The notes beneath the pieces were generated by a model. It was not told where the DNA came from. It worked only from the letters and a program-made list of their open reading frames with translations, and made no database searches. Positions 7,773 through 16,161 of a stretch of DNA of 30,163 bases are shown here, piece by piece. Positions within the stretch are counted from its first letter, which is position 1; each line of letters starts with the position of its first letter. The position numbers and the translations under genes were made by a program. The stretch comes from a virus, in the IMG/VR virus record IMGVR_UViG_3300031951_014867, positions 1 to 30,163 of that record, one strand, 5' to 3'.

Positions 7773-8108
7773 ATGGATAAGCAATTATTAAAAGCATATA
7801 TTCGTACAATTGTTGAAGAAGAAGTTGAACGAATTTTACCGAAAATGTTAGCAGAAGCAGTTAACGAAGTAAAACAATTGACAGAAATAAAAACGTCCGT
7901 AGCAGCTCCGATAAAAAAACCTTCGCTTGATAGAAAACGGTTTGCAGAGCTCATGGATATATCTTATGACGGCAACACGTTACGTGCGGCCACCAATAAT
8001 ATGACAGTACCGCTCCCAGAAAATACTCCTCATGATGCTGACCCAGAAGTAATAAAAGCAGTTACAAAAGATTATTCTGCCATTATGAAAAAATTAGGGT
8101 TAAGTTGA
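7773..8108 (+). CDS. Small phage protein, unknown function
   Basis: The product has 111 residues and starts with a charged amphipathic helix (MDKQLLKAYIRTIVEEEVER). A Lys/Pro linker follows, then a polar C-terminus ending in ITKDYSAIMKKLGLS-like sequence (read here as VTKDYSAIMKKLGLS). AAGGAG lies about 8 bases before the ATG, the clearest ribosome site in this stretch. The gene lies just before gp25 in the baseplate block. No catalytic motif or membrane segment is visible, and the function is unknown. Confidence 0.65.
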   Translation: MDKQLLKAYIRTIVEEEVERILPKMLAEAVNEVKQLTEIKTSVAAPIKKPSLDRKRFAELMDISYDGNTLRAATNNMTVPLPENTPHDADPEVIKAVTKDYSAIMKKLGLS

Positions 8109-8116
8109 GATAATAC

Positions 8117-8497
8117 ATGACTCAAGCGCTTGGAATAACCCTACCCATCAGAATAGGAAATACTGGCTATTTTGAGCAAGGATTTGATACTTTAACACAA
8201 GTTAAATCAAACTTTATAAATTTGATACTTACTAGAAAGGGGGAACGTGTACATCAACCCGAATTTGGGTGTGGTATACACGATTATCTCTTTGAGCAAT
8301 TGACGCCAGAAAATATTGAAGGTGCTCGGTTATCGGTTATAGATGCAGTAGAACGTTGGATGCCTTTCTTAGAATTGGTACAATTTGAGTTAGGTGCGGG
8401 ACCAACTGAAATAGACAATAACACACTTCGTTTATATGTCGGGTACAGACTTAAAAAAAACCCAAACATCAGAGATACCATCATTCTGACGTTTTAG
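8117..8497 (+). CDS. 25: Baseplate wedge protein gp25
   Basis: This 126-residue protein is a clear member of the gpW/gp25 family. It has a central LTRKGERVHQPEFGCGIHDYLFE (about 36-58), the family hallmark, followed by an amphipathic helix and strands ending in RLYVGYRLKKNPNIRDTIILTF. Length matches T4 gp25 (132 residues). In T4, gp25 joins the inner baseplate to the sheath and helps trigger sheath contraction together with gp6 and gp53. It stands directly before gp6, a common pairing in T4-like phages. No gp53 candidate was recognised in this window. Confidence 0.93.
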   Translation: MTQALGITLPIRIGNTGYFEQGFDTLTQVKSNFINLILTRKGERVHQPEFGCGIHDYLFEQLTPENIEGARLSVIDAVERWMPFLELVQFELGAGPTEIDNNTLRLYVGYRLKKNPNIRDTIILTF

Positions 8498-8507
8498 GAG
8501 ATAATCA

Positions 8508-10493
8508 ATGGCGGTAAACCAATCAATTACACGAAAATTTACACCAAATTTTAAAGAAGTTAATTACTTAGCAAAAAATTTTTCTGAATTCCGTCAAAAT
8601 TTGATTGAGTTTGCTAAATCATACTACCCTAATACTTATACGGATTTTAATGAAGCATCTCCCGGCATGATGTTTATGGAAATGGCCGCATATGTAGGGG
8701 ATGTACTATCATTTTATATTGATAATCAATTTAAAGAAAACTTATTATTGGTGGCGACGGAAAAACAAAACGTAATTCAGATTGCTCAAGCATTAGGTTA
8801 TAAACCAAAATTAACTGCAGCTGCAACGGTTGAGGCGACTATTTTTCAAATGGTACCTGCATTAGGATCTTTACGGCAATATGAACCCGATAAGCGATTT
8901 TTCTTAAAAGTACTGACTAATTCAAAATTTTCTACAGATACACCGCCTATACAAAGTTTCCGATCCGTGGAAGATGTGGATTTTGCTGACCCAACGAATA
9001 GATCTATACGAATACTTTCTCGGGACATAAACAATGCACCCACCATGTATGTGGTTTCAAAAAAGATAAAATTGGTATCCGCTGATACAAAAGTTGCAAC
9101 GTTTTCTTTTGGTTCTGCACAAAAATTTTCAAAAATAGAATTGAATGAACCAAATATCATAGGAATACAATCGGTGGTTGATTCGGATGGGTATACTTGG
9201 CATGAAGTAGACTATTTGGGGCAAGATTTATTATTAGAAGAACGTACAATACAAGTTAGAGACGATGCGGGATATTTGTCTGAATCTACGTTAGAAACAG
9301 GCTCATTACCACCTGCTAAATTGGCAATTTTAAGAAGAAGACCACGTAGATTTGCAACAAGAATCAATTCTTCCATGAAAATGGAACTTTGGTTTGGTTC
9401 CGGAACAGGAGAAATGGATAGTGATCTTGTTACACTAAACTCTACACAAATTGCAAATTCAAAGTACAATCAAGTAATTGCAAATACTTCGTTGGATCCA
9501 TCTGACTTTATATCAAGTGATACATTTGGAATGGCTCCTGCAAATACTACGTTAACTGTCACGTATCTTATTGGCGGCGGCGTTCAATCAAACGTTTCAT
9601 CAAATACAATAAATAAAGTAGATTTACCGTTGGTGGCCAATACGATAACTGACTACCAACCTGCGGAGAGAAATTTATTTTCTCAAATAGTTGCAAGTCT
9701 AGCAATTTTAAATGACGAACCTGCACGTGGTGGTGGAAACGCAGAAGATGTTGAAGAAATTCGTCAAAACGCTCTAGCATTTTTCAATGCACAAAATCGT
9801 GTAGTCACTGATAAAGATTACATGGTTAGATCCCTTGCAATGCCATCTAAATTTGGACAAATCTCAAAAGTATTTGTTGTTCGTGACGAACAAATTAACG
9901 CAATCGGCGAACAAGACCCGTCCAATTTAGTAGTAAATAACGACCAAGACCCATACAATAATAGAATATATGTAAAAGATCCAGTGGCGCCAAATTCTAT
10001 AAACTTATATGTTCTTGGTTATGATTCAACCGGTAAGTTGGCAACATTAAATACACTGGTTAAGAAAAATCTTGTTAAGTATTTAGAACAATATAGAATA
10101 TTGACGGATGACGTGAACATTCTCGATGCGTTTGTTGTTAATATAGGAGTAGAGTTTAATATAGTAGTATATAGAACCTATAATATGAACGATGTTGTTG
10201 CACGTTGTATAGATGCAATAAAAGAATTTTTTGATATTAAAAAGTGGCAAATAAATCAACCCATAATAATGAATGATTTGCGATTGGTAATAGGTTCGGT
10301 GGACGGAGTACAAACAGTAGTTGATGTATTAATTACTAACAAGTATAAATTTAAAGACGGTCGTGATTATTTTGAATATAGGTATCCAATTGAAGAGGCA
10401 GTGGTCGATGATATTGTATACCCGTCATTAGACCCATGTATTTTTGAAGTCAGATACCCAGAAACAGATATTGTGGGTCACGCTCGTCAATAA
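8508..10493 (+). CDS. 6: Baseplate wedge protein gp6 (baseplate J-like)
   Basis: The length, 661 residues, is almost that of T4 gp6 (660). The N-terminus contains the typical FAKSYYPNTYTDFNEASPGMM-type segment (about 33-53) followed by EMAAYVGDVLSFYIDNQ and KENLLLVATEKQN, as in gp6 and baseplate J proteins. The middle holds the beta-rich J-like region, with EEIRQNALAFFNAQNRVVTDKDY at about 420-442. The C-terminal domain has IKEFFDIKKWQINQPIIMNDL. In T4, gp6 dimers form the inner ring that ties the wedges together. AGGAG at 8496-8500 is a strong ribosome site overlapping the end of gp25. Confidence 0.92.
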   Translation: MAVNQSITRKFTPNFKEVNYLAKNFSEFRQNLIEFAKSYYPNTYTDFNEASPGMMFMEMAAYVGDVLSFYIDNQFKENLLLVATEKQNVIQIAQALGYKPKLTAAATVEATIFQMVPALGSLRQYEPDKRFFLKVLTNSKFSTDTPPIQSFRSVEDVDFADPTNRSIRILSRDINNAPTMYVVSKKIKLVSADTKVATFSFGSAQKFSKIELNEPNIIGIQSVVDSDGYTWHEVDYLGQDLLLEERTIQVRDDAGYLSESTLETGSLPPAKLAILRRRPRRFATRINSSMKMELWFGSGTGEMDSDLVTLNSTQIANSKYNQVIANTSLDPSDFISSDTFGMAPANTTLTVTYLIGGGVQSNVSSNTINKVDLPLVANTITDYQPAERNLFSQIVASLAILNDEPARGGGNAEDVEEIRQNALAFFNAQNRVVTDKDYMVRSLAMPSKFGQISKVFVVRDEQINAIGEQDPSNLVVNNDQDPYNNRIYVKDPVAPNSINLYVLGYDSTGKLATLNTLVKKNLVKYLEQYRILTDDVNILDAFVVNIGVEFNIVVYRTYNMNDVVARCIDAIKEFFDIKKWQINQPIIMNDLRLVIGSVDGVQTVVDVLITNKYKFKDGRDYFEYRYPIEEAVVDDIVYPSLDPCIFEVRYPETDIVGHARQ

Positions 10494-10505
10494 ATGAGAT
10501 AAATT

Positions 10506-11546
10506 ATGAGAACTTTTTTACCTATATCTCAAGATGCAACAATATACCAGAGATATCCTGATAATAACACGGGTCTAGATGAAATTATAGAAGTCGGCAA
10601 AGTTATTAAACCATTGGACGGAGTGGGTAAGTATGCATCTGGCTCTGCACGGATAGTATTGAATATTGATATCCCCTCAGAAAACCAATATCCAACGAAT
10701 TCCGTATATTATTTGAATCTTAGAATAGCAAATGCCAAAAACGTAACACGGTATCAACAACTTAACGTCTACCCAGTATCGCGTAGTTGGACGGAAGGAA
10801 GTGGATATTTTTATCAAGATGTAAAAAATATGCAAGACGGTGTTACTTGGAACGTTGCATCTCCGATTGTTAGTTGGTCATTGTCTGGGAGTGATTATGT
10901 TACAACTCCATCTGCTTCATATACTTTTTCAAGGGTACCAATTGAAGATATAAAAATTGATGTTACACAAATAATACGTCCCGTTGTATCGGGATCAAAT
11001 GAATTTGCGTGGAACGGATTGATAGTAAAGTTCCCAGACACGGACGAACAACTTACTACAAATACAGGAAACATTAAATTTTTTTCCTCAAATACCCACA
11101 CGATATTTGCTCCCAAACTAGAAGTGTTATATAATAATCAAACATTTATTACAGGTAGTTTAAAACCGATCTCAACGGGAAATATTTCTATCATACCAAA
11201 AAATTTGAAAACTGCATACACGGTAGGTGAAATAGATAAAGTGTATCTTGTCGTTAGAGATAAATTTCCTGATAAACGGTTTGATGAAGCGCAACGATAC
11301 AAGACAAAATATTATTTACCATCATCATCACTTTACAGAATAAAAGATCAAGTATCTGGTATGACAATTCATGATTTTGATCAATATTCTACAATTAATT
11401 GTGATACGTCTGGATCGTACATACTATTGGATACTACGGGGTTTGACGTTGATAGATACTATACAATAGACTTAAAAATTTCTTCGGGACAACAAGTGTG
11501 GTTTCCAGAATTTGATTACTCATTTAAAGTAGATAGAAATGGCTAA
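10506..11546 (+). CDS. Virion structural protein with DNRLRE-like N-terminal domain
   Basis: The product has 346 residues. The first half resembles DNRLRE-type beta-sandwich domains: an early DATIYQRYPDNNTG motif, an alternating YYLNLRIANAK strand and the aromatic signature VSRSWTEGSGYF followed by MQDGVTWNV. The second half is beta-rich with no recognised fold. DNRLRE domains are common in secreted and surface proteins with carbohydrate contact. The gene lies between gp6 and several other baseplate candidates and overlaps the next start by 8 bases, so it is probably a baseplate or peripheral tail component. The assignment rests on motif resemblance. Confidence 0.6.
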   Translation: MRTFLPISQDATIYQRYPDNNTGLDEIIEVGKVIKPLDGVGKYASGSARIVLNIDIPSENQYPTNSVYYLNLRIANAKNVTRYQQLNVYPVSRSWTEGSGYFYQDVKNMQDGVTWNVASPIVSWSLSGSDYVTTPSASYTFSRVPIEDIKIDVTQIIRPVVSGSNEFAWNGLIVKFPDTDEQLTTNTGNIKFFSSNTHTIFAPKLEVLYNNQTFITGSLKPISTGNISIIPKNLKTAYTVGEIDKVYLVVRDKFPDKRFDEAQRYKTKYYLPSSSLYRIKDQVSGMTIHDFDQYSTINCDTSGSYILLDTTGFDVDRYYTIDLKISSGQQVWFPEFDYSFKVDRNG

Positions 11547-11949
11547 TAATATTTTAAATTCGTATATATCAAAAGTTTTAGTAGAACTAAATCGTAACAA
11601 TGATGATGTTATTAAAGTATCAACTAACTATCTGTCACCGGAAGGCGACGAATATGTGTTGGATAGACAAACTGTATCACCTATATTAATACAAACCACA
11701 CAATCGTTACAAGAACTGCAACCTGAAGTATCTAATGTATATCCATTTAAAATCGTCACTCCATTAGACTTTGATGGAAGTACTATAATTTTAAGTCCAA
11801 GCGTTGACACACAACCAACTGCATCACAAGGATATTACGTACCAATTTATTTTGAAAGGTACAATACAGAAGTAGTTCAGGCAATAAATACAGAATTCAC
11901 AGAACTAATCTTGGTAGAGGAAACTGGATTAGAAGTGTTGGGTGAATAA
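11539..11949 (+). CDS. Probable baseplate/tail protein, unknown function
   Basis: The product has 136 residues, acidic, with no cysteine and no membrane segment. It starts MANNILNSYISKVLVELN and is rich in Thr, Val and Glu, with predicted beta strands. It overlaps the upstream gene by 8 bases and the next ATG is 2 bases after its stop, so it is expressed as part of the baseplate operon. A structural role is inferred from position only. Confidence 0.6.
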   Translation: MANNILNSYISKVLVELNRNNDDVIKVSTNYLSPEGDEYVLDRQTVSPILIQTTQSLQELQPEVSNVYPFKIVTPLDFDGSTIILSPSVDTQPTASQGYYVPIYFERYNTEVVQAINTEFTELILVEETGLEVLGE

Positions 11950-11951
11950 TT

Positions 11952-12812
11952 ATGCCAAATCAAAATAATTTTAGAAGTGACGTAACAAATATACAGGATG
12001 TAAGATTTTCTGCTTCAAGAATTGTTAGAATTCCTGAAGAACTGATTTTATTTGAAGAAGTTCCTGCCAGCTTTGCATTTGACGCGGACGATAATATAGA
12101 AATTCATTTTTATACAATTCCCGAAAATCAGTTACTACTGAGCACTGTTATTAAAACGGCAGAAAATATAATAAAATCACACATTATATCGTATGCAGAT
12201 GGTACTTATAAAAATTATATAAGAATAGATTTCACAAAACTATTTATTGATAAAGAGTTAGTATTAATACCTGGTGATTATAAAATGACGTTGAACCTAT
12301 TTTCCGATGAAATAGGTAGTTATGACACCAAAAAGTTAAATATTGATATAATATCAGACTCACGTACAGAAGTACAGTTATCCTTTAATGACACTATAGA
12401 TGATGTATATTTTAAACAAAATTCTTACTTATTAAAAGAATTTTTAGAAAAAGCATTTAATAAAACCGATGCAGTGGGGTTTGCACAAAAAGTATTTATT
12501 TCGGGAGTTGAATTGAATGATCCAACCGAAGGGATAAATGCAACCAACATATTACAAAATCTTGAAGTGGGTGGGATACAAACTACGGAAGACACTGTAG
12601 ATAGAATTGAACGTATTAATTTACGAGAAATTTTTGAGACGCAATTGAACGATTTTGTACAAGATTTGTTTAAATATATTAGAGAAGAAATAGTTATTAA
12701 AGGAGATGATAGAATCCAGCAATATGAGTACCAAAAAGTTATAACTGATATAGTTGAACAAAAAATAAAAAATTTACGACAAACCGTAGATTCTAGAATC
12801 GTGGTTAGTTAA
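11952..12812 (+). CDS. Probable tail protein with C-terminal helical region
   Basis: The product has 286 residues. The N-terminal half (about 1-135) is predicted beta-rich, with strands such as DNIEIHFYTIP and GDYKMTLNLFSDE, like a beta-sandwich binding or connector domain. The C-terminal half is helical and charged (LREIFETQLNDFVQDLFKYI, then VITDIVEQKIKNLRQTV), which could oligomerise. It ends 21 bases before the Thr-Gly/Cys-repeat gene, so it may be an attachment adaptor for that protein (inference). I do not recognise a family. Confidence 0.6.
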   Translation: MPNQNNFRSDVTNIQDVRFSASRIVRIPEELILFEEVPASFAFDADDNIEIHFYTIPENQLLLSTVIKTAENIIKSHIISYADGTYKNYIRIDFTKLFIDKELVLIPGDYKMTLNLFSDEIGSYDTKKLNIDIISDSRTEVQLSFNDTIDDVYFKQNSYLLKEFLEKAFNKTDAVGFAQKVFISGVELNDPTEGINATNILQNLEVGGIQTTEDTVDRIERINLREIFETQLNDFVQDLFKYIREEIVIKGDDRIQQYEYQKVITDIVEQKIKNLRQTVDSRIVVS

Positions 12813-12833
12813 TTAACTGGACGGATATATAAC

Positions 12834-15647
12834 ATGGCAATTTTTCCATTTGGATTCAACGACGAACAATATATAAACTCACAAATTACGCCATCCGACG
12901 AGGACACACAGGTCGGTTCAGGAGCCGGTACTGGTATAGGTGGAGGAACGGGAATTCGTAGACCAATTCTTGACAATGAAGATACAACTAGTACTATAAC
13001 TGACAGTACAGGAACCGGAACTGGTACTGGAACTGGTACTGGAACAGAAACCGGAACTGGTACTGGAACAGGAACCGGCACTGGTACTGGAACAGGAACC
13101 GGAACCGGCACTGGTACTGGAACTGGTACTGGTACTGGAACAACCACGGTAAATAGAGGTTGTCAAGCAGATGATGAATGTCCACGGGGATTTTACTGTG
13201 ATTTTACAACAACTACCGTAATTGGTGATGATTTAACTAACCAATACGGATCATGTAAACAAACTCCGACTGAGGGTACTGGAACCGGCACTGGTACCGG
13301 AACCGGCACTGGTACCGGAACCGGCACTGGTACCGGAACCGGCACTGGCAGAACTGGTACTGGGGGAGAGGGAGAAAAAATTGCTTGTTGTGGCCCAATT
13401 ACGGAATACAAATGTGTGCGAGGGTTTGCTGGTCCAGATTGTCCTCGTGGAAGTGGTGAATGTACACCAGGTGAAGACTGCGGTGCTCCTCCCAAATGTG
13501 ATACCACAGTAAAAACAACAGCTTGTTCTAAAATATTAGGTGACGAATTTAGTGGAGTTGCGGTACAAACGATATCAATTGAAGGTAGTCCCGCAGGTTG
13601 CGTTGCAGCAGCAGCAAGTGATTGGAACACTGACGATTGTCAAAAAATAGATACAAATACACCATGTAATACGGTTACCGAAACCGTGTCGTGTACAACC
13701 CTTATAAATGATGGTAAAACGTATTCTGGAAGTGCATCTAGAATAATATTAAAAACTATAAACGGACAACCAACACCTTCCGGGTGTACTATACCTGATA
13801 CTTCCAGTGACTGGGACACTTCTGGCTGTAGAGTAGTGGCAACCGAGGAATGCGAAACCACAACACAAACTATAGCTTGTACAAATATCGGAGCCAACTA
13901 TGTTGCGGGAACGGCAACTAGAACCGTACTTAGGAAAATAGATGGAAACAATACGCCTCGTGGGTGTAGTGCACCAACTGGTTTATCAAGTGACTGGGAT
14001 GTTAGAAACTGTATAATAAAAGAAGATGACCCGCCCGACAATCGTCCACGAATATGTGGCAGTACAACCAGAGTACCTCTTGAATCGTTGGCATTATACA
14101 CCGAGTCAACGGACGCTGCGGGTGAGTGCCTGGTTAGACGACAATATAGACTGTGTGGAACTTCAGAAAGTTCATTAGGCATTCCACCTGCCAACTTAGT
14201 ACTTAGTAGTGATAATCTGGGTGCCTGTTACGGACCACCTCAACCACGATATAGAATTTGTGGCTCTACAAATGAAATTGAAGGGACGCCACCAAGTTCT
14301 CTTGAAGAGGGACAGGATCAACGGGGCGTTTGTTATAGAACACCCATAACCCATCGTATCTGCGGAAATCCAGACGCGCAGAGTGGATATGCACCAGAAG
14401 GATACAGACAATCAACCGATCAATATGCAGGAACTTGTTATAGAGCACCTGAGTTTTGGCGACTGTGCGGAACAACGGAACGTCGAGAAGACCAAGTTCC
14501 ATCTGGATATGAACAGTTCTCAGATAATTCTGGAGCTTGTTATGGTCCATATTTTACTTATTGTAATTCTCCCGATATTAAAAATTTAGGAACAAGACCA
14601 TCTGACGATAGATATGAGTTTGATACTCAACGATTCTGCTGGAAAGAAAAGGTTATAATTCCGCCACCAGAAGAAGTATGTGAATGTCATGTTGCATCTG
14701 GATATAACGGTACCGTAACGTATGTACCGTGTGGTGGAACGGTTCAACAATACACTACTATACAGCTTGTTGGTGTTGATGTTGGTTTTTGTGCAAGTGA
14801 TAAATATGCAGTTCTTTCCAATGGTGGAACAGTAGTTAAAAACCTAAATACAAATTGTAAAAATAAGCAATCAGTTTGTATAATAACACCGCCACCGGAC
14901 CCAGAATATCGTATATGTGAAACTCGTGCAATAGTAAAGGGAACTCCGCCTGCAGACTTTGTTCAATCTACTGATAGATTTGAGGGAGTATGCTATAGAC
15001 GTAACGTAATTGAAGAAAAAACATATCGTATATGTGGAGAACCTGCGTTATTAAAAGGAACACCGCCTGCAGAATTAATTGAATCGCGAGATCAATATCC
15101 TGGCGTTTGTTATAAACCACGAGAAATTCCAATAACACATCGTATTTGTGGCGATCCACAGTTACGTAGTGGTGATCCACCAGAAAATTATGTACAAGAT
15201 TCTGACCAATATGGCGTGTGTTTCAAGCCAGAACCAGAATGGCGTAGTTGTGTCGATGGTAAAGTATATAAGGGATTACCACCTGCTGAGTACAAGCAAC
15301 TAGTATACCCAGGACCAGTCGGTGGAGTATGTTGGGAACCTGCAAGTATAGTCGGCTTTGAACCAAGTTTAGCAAATGCATTTAACTTTTTATACAAACG
15401 TGGTAGTGGAGATTATCCAACTGCTGTCCGAGCAACGGCAACTAACCCATCATATGCAGCTTCATATAGGGTTACTATGAACACAAACAGTAAAATAAAA
15501 CTAAATAATGGTGACGGTACTCTACAATTTTTACTACAACCGCGAAGTTCGTACGAATTTACAGTAAATGTTACTCCTGAATTATATGAACAACTTGGTG
15601 ATGGATCTAGTAATCTATCACTTGACGTTGATATAACTGAATTATAA
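12834..15647 (+). CDS. Thr-Gly repeat, cysteine-repeat tail protein (candidate adhesin)
   Basis: This is a 937-residue mosaic. Residues 1-58 are a polar head, perhaps an attachment site. Residues 59-103 and about 148-176 are Thr-Gly dipeptide tracts. Between them is a small Cys module ([15 protein letters not shown] ... YGSC). After the second tract is a Cys-rich segment (about 183-222), then three repeats of about 55 residues with pattern T-x-x-x-A/S-C ... G-x-P-x-G-C ... SDWD/N ... C (about 222-396). About nine repeats of 30-40 residues follow, built on R-I-C-G ... G-x-P-P ... D-x-x-G-x-C-Y (about 405-606 and 690-836), then a beta-rich C-terminal domain (839-937). There is no signal peptide. 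The many paired cysteines and flexible linkers suggest a stable extracellular binding protein on the virion. Its place among baseplate genes supports a peripheral fibre or receptor-binding role (inference). Confidence 0.8.
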   Translation: MAIFPFGFNDEQYINSQITPSDEDTQVGSGAGTGIGGGTGIRRPILDNEDTTSTITDSTGTGTGTGTGTGTETGTGTGTGTGTGTGTGTGTGTGTGTGTGTGTTTVNRGCQADDECPRGFYCDFTTTTVIGDDLTNQYGSCKQTPTEGTGTGTGTGTGTGTGTGTGTGTGTGRTGTGGEGEKIACCGPITEYKCVRGFAGPDCPRGSGECTPGEDCGAPPKCDTTVKTTACSKILGDEFSGVAVQTISIEGSPAGCVAAAASDWNTDDCQKIDTNTPCNTVTETVSCTTLINDGKTYSGSASRIILKTINGQPTPSGCTIPDTSSDWDTSGCRVVATEECETTTQTIACTNIGANYVAGTATRTVLRKIDGNNTPRGCSAPTGLSSDWDVRNCIIKEDDPPDNRPRICGSTTRVPLESLALYTESTDAAGECLVRRQYRLCGTSESSLGIPPANLVLSSDNLGACYGPPQPRYRICGSTNEIEGTPPSSLEEGQDQRGVCYRTPITHRICGNPDAQSGYAPEGYRQSTDQYAGTCYRAPEFWRLCGTTERREDQVPSGYEQFSDNSGACYGPYFTYCNSPDIKNLGTRPSDDRYEFDTQRFCWKEKVIIPPPEEVCECHVASGYNGTVTYVPCGGTVQQYTTIQLVGVDVGFCASDKYAVLSNGGTVVKNLNTNCKNKQSVCIITPPPDPEYRICETRAIVKGTPPADFVQSTDRFEGVCYRRNVIEEKTYRICGEPALLKGTPPAELIESRDQYPGVCYKPREIPITHRICGDPQLRSGDPPENYVQDSDQYGVCFKPEPEWRSCVDGKVYKGLPPAEYKQLVYPGPVGGVCWEPASIVGFEPSLANAFNFLYKRGSGDYPTAVRATATNPSYAASYRVTMNTNSKIKLNNGDGTLQFLLQPRSSYEFTVNVTPELYEQLGDGSSNLSLDVDITEL
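13008..13142 (+). repeat. Degenerate Thr-Gly coding repeat, tract 1
   Basis: About 135 bases of ACNGGN hexamers encode alternating Thr and Gly, broken once by a Glu codon near 13047. Codons for the two residues vary (act, aca, acc; ggt, gga, ggc), so this tract is older or more diverged than tract 2. The minus-strand reading gives a false Pro-Val frame. Confidence 0.9.
13281..13352 (+). repeat. 18-bp minisatellite, Thr-Gly tract 2
   Basis: The unit GGAACCGGCACTGGTACC occurs at 13281-13298, 13299-13316 and 13317-13334 without change. A fourth copy at 13335-13352 differs only in its last bases. Exact identity suggests recent expansion by slippage or recombination. Unit length is a multiple of three, so copy-number change keeps the frame and alters only linker length. 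Confidence 0.92.
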
Positions 15648-15648
15648 C

Positions 15649-16158
15649 ATGCCAATACGAAATTATGTTACGGGTGATGTTCCCTACTTAACTTCATATG
15701 AACCGTTTACGTTACCGAATGGCATAACGCAAGTGGACTTCATAAGTCAAATGATTTCGTATAATTTACAACCGTTAAAAACTCCAACCGAAATAACATA
15801 TTTTATTGGTGCAGAAAATTCTTATGTTACAACGTTAGAAATAAAAAATTTGACGGATAATGTAACATTGACTGGAACTATAACGTTTAACAAAGACGTA
15901 TTTGTTATATACGACGAATTTAATAGATATATAGACGGAATAGATAGAGTAGAGTTTTCCTTAGAACCAGAAAAAATTGAATCATTTAAGATTGAAGTTA
16001 ATAAAAAAATATTGAACAGTGTAATTTTAAATACACCACTTAATACGTTGATTAATATCACTATCAAAAATGTTACGACAAACGGATTAACGCTCAAAAA
16101 AATAAATCAATCTTCTTTGGCAGAAAGCACGTTCCCACAAAATATAACCGTAAAATAA
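15649..16158 (+). CDS. Probable tail protein, beta-rich, unknown function
   Basis: The product has 169 residues. It starts one base after the repeat-protein stop. The C-terminal 110 residues look like an immunoglobulin-like beta sandwich, with alternating strands such as YVTTLEIKNLTDNVTLTGTI and VEFSLEPEKIESFKIEVNK. The pattern (a N-x-T segment, a strand, then a 'L-x-P-x-x-x-x-x-F-x-V' strand) resembles the last 95 residues of the upstream 937-residue protein, which may mean a shared domain. There are no cysteines. Position suggests a structural role. Confidence 0.6.
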   Translation: MPIRNYVTGDVPYLTSYEPFTLPNGITQVDFISQMISYNLQPLKTPTEITYFIGAENSYVTTLEIKNLTDNVTLTGTITFNKDVFVIYDEFNRYIDGIDRVEFSLEPEKIESFKIEVNKKILNSVILNTPLNTLINITIKNVTTNGLTLKKINQSSLAESTFPQNITVK

Positions 16159-16161
16159 ACA

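Noticed and set aside
7337-7954. Overlapping minus-strand frames of 65-107 residues
   Set aside because: They are shadows of AT-rich, Lys-rich coding sequence on the + strand, with low-complexity Phe/Ser/Leu content and no ribosome sites.
12809-13147. Minus-strand frame with a long Pro-Val repeat
   Set aside because: It is the reverse reading of the Thr-Gly coding repeat. All other genes are on the + strand, and the + frame continues through 937 residues with good domain structure.
13008-13352. Possible CRISPR array
   Set aside because: Repeats are contiguous without unique spacers, lie inside a coding frame and encode a dipeptide repeat.
13193-13630. Second minus-strand frame, 145 residues, with Pro-Val repeat
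   Set aside because: Mirror of the second Thr-Gly tract and its flanks. It has no ribosome site or recognisable domain.
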